Source: Marinobacterium sp. xm-d-530 (GTDB lineage Bacteria > Pseudomonadota > Gammaproteobacteria > Pseudomonadales > Balneatricaceae). Taken from it: a stretch of DNA of 5,664 bases. Location: NCBI GenBank assembly GCA_949499045.1, contig CATEEE010000124.1:1-5664 (forward strand). Direction: 5' to 3'. This document shows, piece after piece, positions 1 to 5,664 of this stretch. How positions within the stretch are numbered: the stretch's first letter is position 1; each line of letters starts with the position of its first letter. The position numbers and the translations under genes were made by a program. The notes under the pieces are model-generated. The model saw nothing but the letters and a program-made list of their open reading frames with translations, had not been told where the DNA came from and searched no databases.

Positions 1-1628
1 ACCCTCTCTACTACTTAAAGAATGCACATACTTTAATTGACTGGGTTATTCAGGTTCATCAGGATCTACTCACTGCTCATGAATTAGATCAGCTGGTTCA
101 GTTTCAGTCTTTGAGTGAGAAGGCTCAGGCACTATTGATAAGAATGGTGATGCGCAGCCAATCTCATTTTTTACTGGGTCATATCGCTCACTACCAAGAG
201 ATTACTGAGCCAACTGAAGCATTAATAGAAGTACTTAAAAGCGCCAACTTAATCGCAATCAACCAAGAGTTAACCCTGCAAGAGTGTTTTAAACTGCTCA
301 ATAAGCAAGAGTTGTTGTCGCTTCACAACCAAGTGAGCAGACAAACGATAAGTAAAAGCAGTTCAAAGCAGTCAATTTTTGAGTCACTGAACGCGACCTA
401 CGCTGACACCCTCCGCTTACACCAGTACCTACCAGAGTGCGGTGACAGCATACATCTTTTGTGTGATCCGCTGTTTGAGCGTCTGAAGTTGATGTTTTTT
501 GGCAATTTGCACCAAAGTTGGAGTGAATTCGTCGTCACAGAGCTGGGGTACTTCAACTATGAGCCGGTTGAACTTAGCCATGAGAGCCGAGCGTTTCACC
601 GCCGAGAAGATCTTGATCAATACATCGGCTTAGAGCAACTTTTGACAGACGCAAGTGCCATGTCACTCGATGACAAGATTGCGGCTGCACAAGCTGTTGA
701 ACCAGTAAGTTCTTGGCTGTCAGGTCGAAGAGATCGTGTGCTCTATCTATTGGCGAGGGAGTTAGAGCGGGAAGATAAGTCACTGGCTCTGCTCGTCTAC
801 CAAACACTGAGCATTCAAGATGCTCACATCCGAGAACTTCGTTTACTAGAGAAGTTAGAGAGACCCAAGGAGTGTCATGAACGGACCCTGTTATTACAGC
901 AGGAGAATCCTACACCCTTAACCCAACTGGCTTATCAGCGTCTGTTAAAACGAAGCAGTAAAAAACTGAGCATAGAATATGAGGCGCCAACACTGTTATC
1001 ACCGCCTCAACAGAAAGTCACCCTTGATCAGTTGGTGGGGGTTTCTGTTGAGCGACAGGTTGCGGAGCACTTAACTGACCAAAACAGTCAAAGTTTTTAT
1101 GTTGAGAACAGTCTGATTAATGGATTGTTTGGCCTACTCTTTTGGGACGTTATCTACGCACCCATTCCAGGAGCCTTCTTTAACCCATTTCAATCTCGGC
1201 CGGCCGACCTCTATCGACGTCATTTTAAAGAGAAACGAAAGGACCTAATAAAAGAGGCTTTCGCTCAATTCGACAGCGGGAAGTATCAACAGACCATACG
1301 AGCTCGATATGAAACCAAACGGGGTATTACCAATACCTTCATGAACTGGTCGGTACTCACTGATGAACTTATAGATCTGGCACTCGCTTGCATCCCTGCG
1401 ACCCATCTAAAAGAGATCTTTGAACGACTGCTCGGTGATATCAGAACACACCGCAGCGGGTTTCCCGATCTTATTAGGTTTGAACCTGATTCAAACCGCT
1501 ATGAACTGATTGAGGTGAAGGGTCCCGGAGACCGACTTCAAGATAATCAGAAGCTCTGGCTCGATTTCTTTGTGCGCAATAACATCCCCTGCTCTGTCAT
1601 CTGGGTCGATTGGAGCCGATCGGAATGA
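1..1628 (+). CDS. FAN1-like structure-specific nuclease with C-terminal VRR-NUC domain (5' partial)
   Basis: The reading frame is open to the left edge (first whole codon at 3, 541 residues in the window), so the gene starts upstream. A TTG at 111 is only an internal leucine, because the codons before it (reading YYLKNAHTLIDW and on) match the usual N-terminal part of the family. A SAP-like helical stretch lies near 216-326, a TPR-like helical region near 735-960, and the VRR-NUC nuclease domain from about 1100 to the end. The catalytic set is complete: Glu at 1104-1106 (VENSLINGLFG), Asp at 1467-1469 (FPDL), and Glu and Lys at 1512-1514 and 1518-1520 (IEVKGPGDRLQ). From memory, these spacings equal those of Pseudomonas aeruginosa FAN1 (E386, D507, E522, K524), which suggests about 18 residues are missing. 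FAN1 enzymes cleave 5' flaps and unhook interstrand crosslinks. The stop overlaps the start of the helicase gene, so the two are probably co-translated. The UBZ finger of animal FAN1 is not seen. The family call is firm; the cellular role is inferred. Confidence 0.93.
   Translation, partial: PLYYLKNAHTLIDWVIQVHQDLLTAHELDQLVQFQSLSEKAQALLIRMVMRSQSHFLLGHIAHYQEITEPTEALIEVLKSANLIAINQELTLQECFKLLNKQELLSLHNQVSRQTISKSSSKQSIFESLNATYADTLRLHQYLPECGDSIHLLCDPLFERLKLMFFGNLHQSWSEFVVTELGYFNYEPVELSHESRAFHRREDLDQYIGLEQLLTDASAMSLDDKIAAAQAVEPVSSWLSGRRDRVLYLLARELEREDKSLALLVYQTLSIQDAHIRELRLLEKLERPKECHERTLLLQQENPTPLTQLAYQRLLKRSSKKLSIEYEAPTLLSPPQQKVTLDQLVGVSVERQVAEHLTDQNSQSFYVENSLINGLFGLLFWDVIYAPIPGAFFNPFQSRPADLYRRHFKEKRKDLIKEAFAQFDSGKYQQTIRARYETKRGITNTFMNWSVLTDELIDLALACIPATHLKEIFERLLGDIRTHRSGFPDLIRFEPDSNRYELIEVKGPGDRLQDNQKLWLDFFVRNNIPCSVIWVDWSRSE
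1612..1615 (+). promoter_or_regulatory. Ribosome binding site deciding the helicase start
   Basis: GGAG lies nine bases before the ATG at 1625, inside the last codons of the FAN1-like gene. It favours ATG 1625 over an in-frame TTG at 1610. That TTG would add five residues and has no comparable site in front of it. The ATG also overlaps the upstream stop as ATGA, the usual sign of translational coupling. Confidence 0.65.
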
Positions 1629-3862
1629 GATCACTATCTATCCGTACGCTGTGCGAATTTTGCGATCGTGCAGGTGATATTGATCTTAGATATACACCTG
1701 CGCCCACTGCGCTGGAAGGAATTCAAGGACATAAACGTTTACAGACACGACGCCCTAAAACCTATATTGCTGAGTTTCCTTTGGCTGAGGATATCGATGG
1801 CTTCCACCTCAAGGGAAGAGCTGATGGATGGGACCCTAGCCAAAATCGGGTGGAAGAGATTAAGACACACCGAGGTAATCTTGAACGCCAATCGTCGGGC
1901 CAGCGACAACTCCATCTAGCACAACTTCGCAGCTACGGTGCCATGTTATGTCTGCGTGAATCGTTACAAGAGATACACCTTAGACTGAGTTACTTAGAGA
2001 TTGCTTCAGACGAAGTCACCCACTTCGATTTCACTGTCGCTGCTGACGAGTTGATTAGCGAACTCACACAGCGGGTAACACAGTTTCGAGCTTGGCAGGA
2101 TACTCTAGATCGACATAGAGAGGCACGACAAAACAGCATTAAGCCTCTCACCTTTCCTTTTCCCAGTTTTAGAAAGGGACAACGGGAGTTAGCGGAAGCC
2201 GTCTACAAAGCGAACAACAGGGCTAAACAACTTCTTATAGAGGCGCCGACTGGCTCTGGAAAAACCTTAGGCACGCTATTTCCTGCCATTAAAGCACTGC
2301 AGACAGAGTCGTTGGACAGTCTCTATTATCTGACAACCCGAAACACCGCTCGGCAAGTGGCATTGGATGCTTTTACATTGATTCAAAGCGACTCCCCTCT
2401 TCCTCTCATTCTGGTTGAGATGACCTCAAAAGAGGCTGGCTGCATAGAACCCGACAAACTGTGCCAGGCTGATAGCTGCCCATTGGCAAGAGGCTTTTTT
2501 GATCGCTTGCCAGCTGCCCGTGATAAAGCGTTTACAAAACAGCAAAAGACCTTTGATCAAGCAACACTGCAAAGTTTGGCGAAACAGTATTCGCTATGCC
2601 CCTATTTCCTTGGTCAAGAGCTGTCGCGCTGGGCCGATATTGTGGTAGCTGATATCAACCAATTCCTAGCCCCTAGCGCTATTTTGTATGGCTACCTTGT
2701 CCAAGATGAGCGTAAGGTCTCTGCACTGGTGGATGAGTCTCACAACTTGATCAGTCGCTGTCGTGACCTCTATTCGCTAGAACTTCGTCAGAGTGATTAT
2801 CGTTTTGACTCAAATAATCACGATTTGCAGCGCGCATTGGATGCTGTGCAACGAGCCTGGCAACTGCTGTTTAGTGATCGATCAGGTGAACAGGCGTTTA
2901 TTAACTACCTACCTGACAAACTGGAGATCGCACTGCAAAAGCTCTGTTCAATCATTGGTGAAGAGCTGGCCAATGATCCGTCCAGCATTGAGCTACAAAA
3001 CCTTCTGTTTGCCTCTTCAGCCTATTTAAAGCTGGCCGAACAGTTTGGCGAGCACTCCATTGCGAGAGTAGAGAAACCTCGTCGAGGTAGAGGTGAGTTA
3101 GCCATCCTTAATATGGATCCGTCCCTATTTTTAATGGAGCGCTGGCAATCACTTCATAGCCTGACGCTGTTTTCAGCCACGCTAAAGCCCTTTGACTATT
3201 ATCAGCAGCTGCTCGGGCTCAATGACCCTGTCTCGGGCTCACTCCCCTCACCGTTCGAACCTGATCAGATCCGCTTAACCATTCGAAGAGATATCGATAC
3301 TCGTTATCAATTCAGAGAGAGATCGATACGACCTATCGCAGAGTTACTGGTGGAGCAGTATCACCAAAACCCCGGCAACCACCTATTCTTCGCCTCAAGC
3401 TTTAGCTACTTAAACGACATTGCACAGGCTGTCGCTGAGATTGATCCTGACATGGACCTGCACCCACAAAGCCAGGCTATGTCTAATGAAGAGCGTCAGG
3501 CCTTTCTGGATGCGTTTACACCGACGAGTCGAAAACTTGGCTTGGCAGTACTGGGCGGGCTTTTTTCTGAGGGGGTCGATCTTCCTGGAGATCGACTGAT
3601 TGGTGTAACAGTCGCCACTTTGGGTCTACCGCCCTTTGATCAATTCCATAATCTGATGCGACACAGTTTTGATGAGCGATTTGGTCGGGGCTATGAATAC
3701 ACCTATCTCTATCCAGGCTTACAGAAAGTGATTCAGGCATGTGGGCGGTTGATACGTACAGCTGAGGACCGGGGAACCCTAACCCTTATTGACCCTCGAT
3801 TTGCATCGCCTGAGGTTCAAGCGATGCTGCCGAGCTGGTGGCCTTCGCCTCATCTTCGATAA
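1625..3862 (+). CDS. XPD/DinG-type Fe-S helicase with N-terminal PD-(D/E)XK nuclease domain
   Basis: A 745-residue ATP-dependent DNA helicase of the Rad3/XPD/DinG group (COG1199-like), starting at ATG 1625. Residues 1-110 look like a Cas4/RecB-type nuclease: H36, D67 (GRADG), E78-I-K80 (EEIKT) and the Q100-xxx-Y104 signature. The helicase core follows: Walker A APTGSGKT at 207-214, four cysteines at 273, 280, 285 and 325 suited to a 4Fe-4S cluster, a Walker B box written DESH at 370-373 (DEAH is usual), SAT at 517-519, and motif VI QACGRLIRT at 704-712 with the arginine finger region. Members of this group usually unwind DNA 5' to 3'. The nuclease domain suggests it also cuts single strands or flaps, as Fe-S or Cas4-like enzymes do, but no cluster cysteines are evident inside the nuclease domain itself. 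It overlaps the FAN1-like gene by four bases, pointing to a shared repair task. It is not a canonical DinG, which lacks this N-terminal domain. Family call firm, substrate unknown. Confidence 0.92.
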   Translation: MRSLSIRTLCEFCDRAGDIDLRYTPAPTALEGIQGHKRLQTRRPKTYIAEFPLAEDIDGFHLKGRADGWDPSQNRVEEIKTHRGNLERQSSGQRQLHLAQLRSYGAMLCLRESLQEIHLRLSYLEIASDEVTHFDFTVAADELISELTQRVTQFRAWQDTLDRHREARQNSIKPLTFPFPSFRKGQRELAEAVYKANNRAKQLLIEAPTGSGKTLGTLFPAIKALQTESLDSLYYLTTRNTARQVALDAFTLIQSDSPLPLILVEMTSKEAGCIEPDKLCQADSCPLARGFFDRLPAARDKAFTKQQKTFDQATLQSLAKQYSLCPYFLGQELSRWADIVVADINQFLAPSAILYGYLVQDERKVSALVDESHNLISRCRDLYSLELRQSDYRFDSNNHDLQRALDAVQRAWQLLFSDRSGEQAFINYLPDKLEIALQKLCSIIGEELANDPSSIELQNLLFASSAYLKLAEQFGEHSIARVEKPRRGRGELAILNMDPSLFLMERWQSLHSLTLFSATLKPFDYYQQLLGLNDPVSGSLPSPFEPDQIRLTIRRDIDTRYQFRERSIRPIAELLVEQYHQNPGNHLFFASSFSYLNDIAQAVAEIDPDMDLHPQSQAMSNEERQAFLDAFTPTSRKLGLAVLGGLFSEGVDLPGDRLIGVTVATLGLPPFDQFHNLMRHSFDERFGRGYEYTYLYPGLQKVIQACGRLIRTAEDRGTLTLIDPRFASPEVQAMLPSWWPSPHLR

Positions 3863-3863
3863 G

Positions 3864-3898
3864 GCTCCAACGGGTATATCCCGTTGGAGCGGTCTTTT
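3864..3898 (+). terminator. Intrinsic terminator between convergent operons
   Basis: A perfect 11-bp inverted repeat (GCTCCAACGGG at 3864-3874, its complement at 3880-3890) encloses the loop TATAT and begins one base after the helicase stop. A short tract of four T follows at 3895-3898. This fits a Rho-independent terminator for the plus-strand repair operon. On the minus strand the stem is followed by CTTATCG with no T-run, so termination of ureG there is less certain, although the stem could still slow polymerase from both sides. Confidence 0.8.
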
Positions 3899-3914
3899 AA
3901 AGGCCGCGATCCAA

Positions 3915-4532
3915 TTAACTATCCAGCATTCCCTGATGCACGATAAAGTCGATAATCTCCTGTAGTCCTTGACCCTCTTTTAGATTGGTAAAGACCCAAG
4001 GTTTCTCTGGGCGCATGCGGTTTGTGTCCGACTCCATAACAGAGAGATCCGCACCAACGTAAGGTGCCAAATCGATCTTATTGATGACCAGCAGATCCGA
4101 TTTAGTAATACCCGGTCCACCTTTACGAGGAATCTTTTCACCCTCTGCCACATCGATCACGTAGATGGTCAGATCCGCCAGTTCAGGACTGAAGGTCGCA
4201 CTGAGGTTATCACCGCCAGACTCAACAAAGACAAGATCCAAGGTTTTATGACGTTGCGCCAGCTCCTCAACCGCTGCTAGGTTCATGGAGGCATCTTCAC
4301 GAATCGCTGTGTGAGGGCAACCGCCCGTTTCAACACCGATGATACGGTCAGGCTCAAGCGCTTCAGCGCGAGTCAGAATTTTTGCATCCTCTTGGGTGTA
4401 GATATCATTGGTCACTACGGCAAGGTTGTAGTGATCTCGCATCGCTTTACACAAAGCTTCGAGAAGCGCTGTTTTACCGGAACCAACTGGACCACCTACG
4501 CCAATACGAAGTGGGGATTTATAGTCACTCAT
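3915..4532 (-). CDS. ureG: Urease accessory GTPase UreG
   Basis: A 205-residue SIMIBI-class GTPase, the usual UreG length. Working in the cytoplasm with UreF and UreD/UreH, it uses GTP hydrolysis to place nickel in the urease active site. Visible motifs are the P-loop GPVGSGKT (14-21), the metal-binding Cys-Pro-His at 72-74 through which nickel bridges the UreG dimer, ESGGDNL (104-110), and the guanine-specificity motif NKID (151-154). The N-terminal His-rich tail found in some UreG proteins is absent; UreE carries the His-rich tail here. The ATG at 4532 has a good AGGAG site, and the ureF stop lies only eight bases upstream. It is the last gene of the urease group in this direction and ends about 25 bases before the convergent hairpin. 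Identification is very secure. Confidence 0.98.
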   Translation of the reverse strand: MSDYKSPLRIGVGGPVGSGKTALLEALCKAMRDHYNLAVVTNDIYTQEDAKILTRAEALEPDRIIGVETGGCPHTAIREDASMNLAAVEELAQRHKTLDLVFVESGGDNLSATFSPELADLTIYVIDVAEGEKIPRKGGPGITKSDLLVINKIDLAPYVGADLSVMESDTNRMRPEKPWVFTNLKEGQGLQEIIDFIVHQGMLDS

Positions 4533-4537
4533 GACTG

Positions 4538-4542
4538 CTCCT
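4538..4542 (-). promoter_or_regulatory. ureG ribosome binding site overlapping the ureF stop
   Basis: On the minus strand AGGAG stands five bases before the ureG ATG and shares bases with the TAG stop of ureF (4541-4543). Ribosomes finishing ureF would be released on the ureG start, which suits proteins made for one complex. Confidence 0.7.
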
Positions 4543-5200
4543 AAGATCTAAATAATCGTGTGTACTGAGTTTCGTGCCGACTGCTCGCGATCGCCAATGC
4601 TGGTGTCACGCTATTGGGATTAACTACCCCTTTAGATAGCTCAACCGACTTCTCTATGTATTCTGCCATTCGTTGCAGTGTCTGCTGACCTTGAGTTTGG
4701 CCTAATGGAATCAGCTTTACTCCAGCCATGACTGCGTTCTCTAGCCAGCTCCAAAGATATCCGGCAAACAACTTATCCCGAGGGATTTTCCATTGATGAG
4801 CTGCGATAGCGATACCGGCTAACTGAGTTCGCTGACAGGCCTCTAAGACAAGACCCTGCAGGTTAACATCCAGCTGTGGCAGCAGACGCGCTAACGCCGC
4901 CCCCCGCTGTTTCTCCTCAAGCCGAAGCTCTTTGGTTTCGCGCCAAGCGATCAGCTCTTTAGTTAACTGATTAAATGCCTGTGCATCATTTTCATCTAAT
5001 GCTATTAGCATGCGATCCAGCATTGGAAGTTCCAGGGTCGTTAGCGAGTGATTCAACTGCCCTGTTAACCACTCTTCAAATCGACCTTGAGTGTCTATCC
5101 AACCCGCTTCGACCGCCAGCTCCAACCCTTGCGAATAAGTAAAGGCACCGACCGGCAGAGATGGGCTGATCAGCTGGAAAAGACGAAGATCACTTAGCAC
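4541..5200 (-). CDS. ureF: Urease accessory protein UreF
   Basis: UreF is an all-helical cytoplasmic dimer that joins UreD/UreH to UreG and regulates the GTPase during nickel insertion. The family signature SPSLPVGAFTYSQGLE lies at residues 12-27, followed by the expected helical body (AVEAGWI, a central KELRLEEKQRG stretch, SVTPALAIASSRHE near the C terminus). I place the start at GTG 5200, giving 219 residues, close to the usual 220-230. The frame stays open to an ATG at 5266, but the 22 extra residues lie wholly over the upstream small gene, are basic and hydrophobic, and do not resemble UreF N-termini. With GTG 5200 the gene overlaps the end of the small gene by 11 bases. The upstream ribosome site is weak (AGG at 5207-5209), so translation may depend on the gene before it. 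Identity is secure, the exact start less so. Confidence 0.95.
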   Translation of the reverse strand: MLSDLRLFQLISPSLPVGAFTYSQGLELAVEAGWIDTQGRFEEWLTGQLNHSLTTLELPMLDRMLIALDENDAQAFNQLTKELIAWRETKELRLEEKQRGAALARLLPQLDVNLQGLVLEACQRTQLAGIAIAAHQWKIPRDKLFAGYLWSWLENAVMAGVKLIPLGQTQGQQTLQRMAEYIEKSVELSKGVVNPNSVTPALAIASSRHETQYTRLFRS

Positions 5201-5402
5201 GCTGCGCCTGTACTCGTGTTTTAATCTGATTAGCAACCGCCACAGTGGTAGCGATGGAACCAACAACCGCTAATGACAGAGCTGCATGTTCTATTGAAGA
5301 GAAGGCGTGCCCCAAGGCTGAGGCTACATTAGAGTGATCGCCCGTATGAGCAAACGCCGCTGAAGGAGCGACCAAGAAAAGGGAGAATAATTTAACGTTC
5401 AT
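5190..5402 (-). CDS. Small membrane or exported protein resembling the N-terminus of HupE/UreJ
   Basis: A 70-residue protein between ureE and ureF. Residues 1-18 form a clear signal peptide (one Lys, hydrophobic core, SAAFA before the cut), leaving a mature start of HTGDHS. A probable transmembrane segment spans about 40-57, followed by a basic tail (NQIKTRVQAQRAK) expected on the cytoplasmic side. The stretch GHAFSSIEHAALSLAVVG (31-48) matches, as I recall it, the first membrane helix of HupE/UreJ nickel permeases (HPLSGLDHLLAMLAVG), with H32 and H39 at the same spacing of seven and E38 in place of Asp. HupE/UreJ proteins are about 190-200 residues with six helices, so this is either a stand-alone miniature or a truncated relative. 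The ATG at 5402 has an AGGAA site eight bases upstream, and the next gene overlaps its end, so it looks expressed. A role in periplasmic nickel binding is inference from motif and context. Confidence 0.75.
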   Translation of the reverse strand: MNVKLFSLFLVAPSAAFAHTGDHSNVASALGHAFSSIEHAALSLAVVGSIATTVAVANQIKTRVQAQRAK

Positions 5403-5410
5403 CGTTTATG

Positions 5411-5415
5411 TTCCT
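5411..5415 (-). promoter_or_regulatory. Ribosome binding site of the small HupE/UreJ-like gene
   Basis: AGGAA on the minus strand lies eight bases before the ATG at 5402, in the 37-base gap after ureE. It supports the small gene as truly translated rather than a chance frame. Confidence 0.6.
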
Positions 5416-5439
5416 ATTTATTTCCTAAACTGTATCGAA

Positions 5440-5664
5440 TTAATGCGAATGTTCATGGCCACCTGAATGGCTATGCGAGTGGCTATGAGAGTGTCCATGA
5501 CTGGAACCACCATAAGCACCCGCTTCTGGTTCAAACGGCAGTGACTCACAGGTCACAGAGCCACCCAATCCAACCACCATATCGTCCAACACATGATCAT
5601 GTTGATAGCTGACATATTGATCATTGATCTCAAGCGGCACATGGCGGTTACCTAAGTGGTAACA
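5440..5664 (-). CDS. ureE: Urease nickel metallochaperone UreE (5' partial, C-terminal part)
   Basis: The last 74 residues of UreE; the gene runs past the right edge of the window. A GTG at 5640 is an internal valine, because the frame continues upstream as CYHLGNRHV, the family hallmark. UreE is a cytoplasmic dimer that binds nickel and passes it to UreG. The metal residues are present: the His of LGNRH, then His-Asp-His in YQHDHVLDDM. Their spacing (14 and 2 residues) equals that of H96, H110 and H112 of Klebsiella UreE. The conserved LPFEPEAGAYG follows, then a His-Ser tail with nine histidines in the last 19 residues, a nickel-binding or storage extension seen in many UreE proteins. The next gene starts 37 bases downstream. 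Identification is very secure. Confidence 0.97.
   Translation of the reverse strand, partial: CYHLGNRHVPLEINDQYVSYQHDHVLDDMVVGLGGSVTCESLPFEPEAGAYGGSSHGHSHSHSHSHSGGHEHSH
5443..5499 (-). repeat. His-Ser repeat encoding the UreE nickel-binding tail
   Basis: Nineteen codons reading HGH, then repeated His-Ser pairs, then GGHEHSH. The codons mix CAT/CAC for His and TCT/AGC/TCG/TCA for Ser, so the repeat is conserved as protein rather than as DNA. That argues for selection on the tail and against a recent slippage expansion. Confidence 0.8.

Noticed and set aside
111..113. TTG as the start of the FAN1-like gene
   Set aside because: The frame is open for 36 codons upstream to the window edge and those codons encode family-like sequence, so the true start is outside the window.
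429..807. Minus-strand open frames of 63 and 77 codons
   Set aside because: They lie opposite a well-conserved nuclease gene and show no recognisable motif or supporting context.
1668..1919. 83-codon plus-strand frame inside the helicase gene
   Set aside because: It is a shifted frame of the conserved nuclease domain with no sign of its own conservation.
2793..3029. 78-codon plus-strand frame inside the helicase gene
   Set aside because: It is an out-of-frame shadow of the helicase core with no recognisable protein character.
3575..3596. 7-bp inverted repeat (GTCGATC and its complement, 8-base loop)
   Set aside because: It falls within the helicase motif V codons, has no T-run and no regulatory context, and is short enough to be chance.
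3516..3740. 74-codon minus-strand frame
   Set aside because: It is antisense to helicase motifs V and VI, and the coding constraint there explains the openness.
1625..3862. Helicase as the DinG of a type IV CRISPR system, or the pair as a phage-defence system
   Set aside because: No CRISPR repeats, cas genes, or mobile or defence neighbours are visible; the genes sit beside a urease operon and look chromosomal. The unseen left flank could change this view.
4311..4544. 77-codon plus-strand frame opposite ureG
   Set aside because: It is antisense to the P-loop and CPH region of ureG and does not look like a protein.
5638..5640. GTG as the ureE start
   Set aside because: The frame continues to the right edge with the conserved LGNRH metal-binding motif, so this codon is an internal valine.

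Overview
The window looks like a piece of a marine-type gammaproteobacterial chromosome (inference from protein style, moderate GC and tight gene packing; I cannot name the genus). It carries two convergent gene groups that meet at a hairpin near position 3880. No rRNA, tRNA, CRISPR array, insertion sequence or phage gene was seen, and no gene-free stretch exceeds 60 bases.

Left half, plus strand (1-3862): a DNA-repair pair. The first gene, cut by the left edge, encodes a bacterial FAN1-type structure-specific nuclease with a C-terminal VRR-NUC domain. Its stop overlaps the start of the second gene in an ATGA arrangement. The second gene encodes a 745-residue XPD/DinG-type superfamily 2 helicase with four cysteines placed for an Fe-S cluster, preceded by an N-terminal Cas4/RecB-like PD-(D/E)XK nuclease domain. 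The two products together would supply two different nuclease activities and one Fe-S helicase. The likely job is processing of blocked or branched DNA such as interstrand crosslinks; this is inference from the families.

Right half, minus strand (5664-3915): the end of a urease accessory operon, read in the order ureE (cut by the right edge) - small membrane protein - ureF - ureG. UreE delivers nickel, and UreF and UreG form the GTP-dependent complex that loads it into apo-urease. The structural genes ureABC and the accessory gene ureD lie outside the window. Between ureE and ureF sits a 70-residue exported or membrane protein. It resembles only the signal peptide and first transmembrane segment of HupE/UreJ nickel permeases, and it is the least ordinary item on this side.

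Most of the window is recognisable chromosomal housekeeping or accessory metabolism. The two places worth a second look are the coupled FAN1-like and nuclease-helicase pair, and the miniature HupE/UreJ-like gene.
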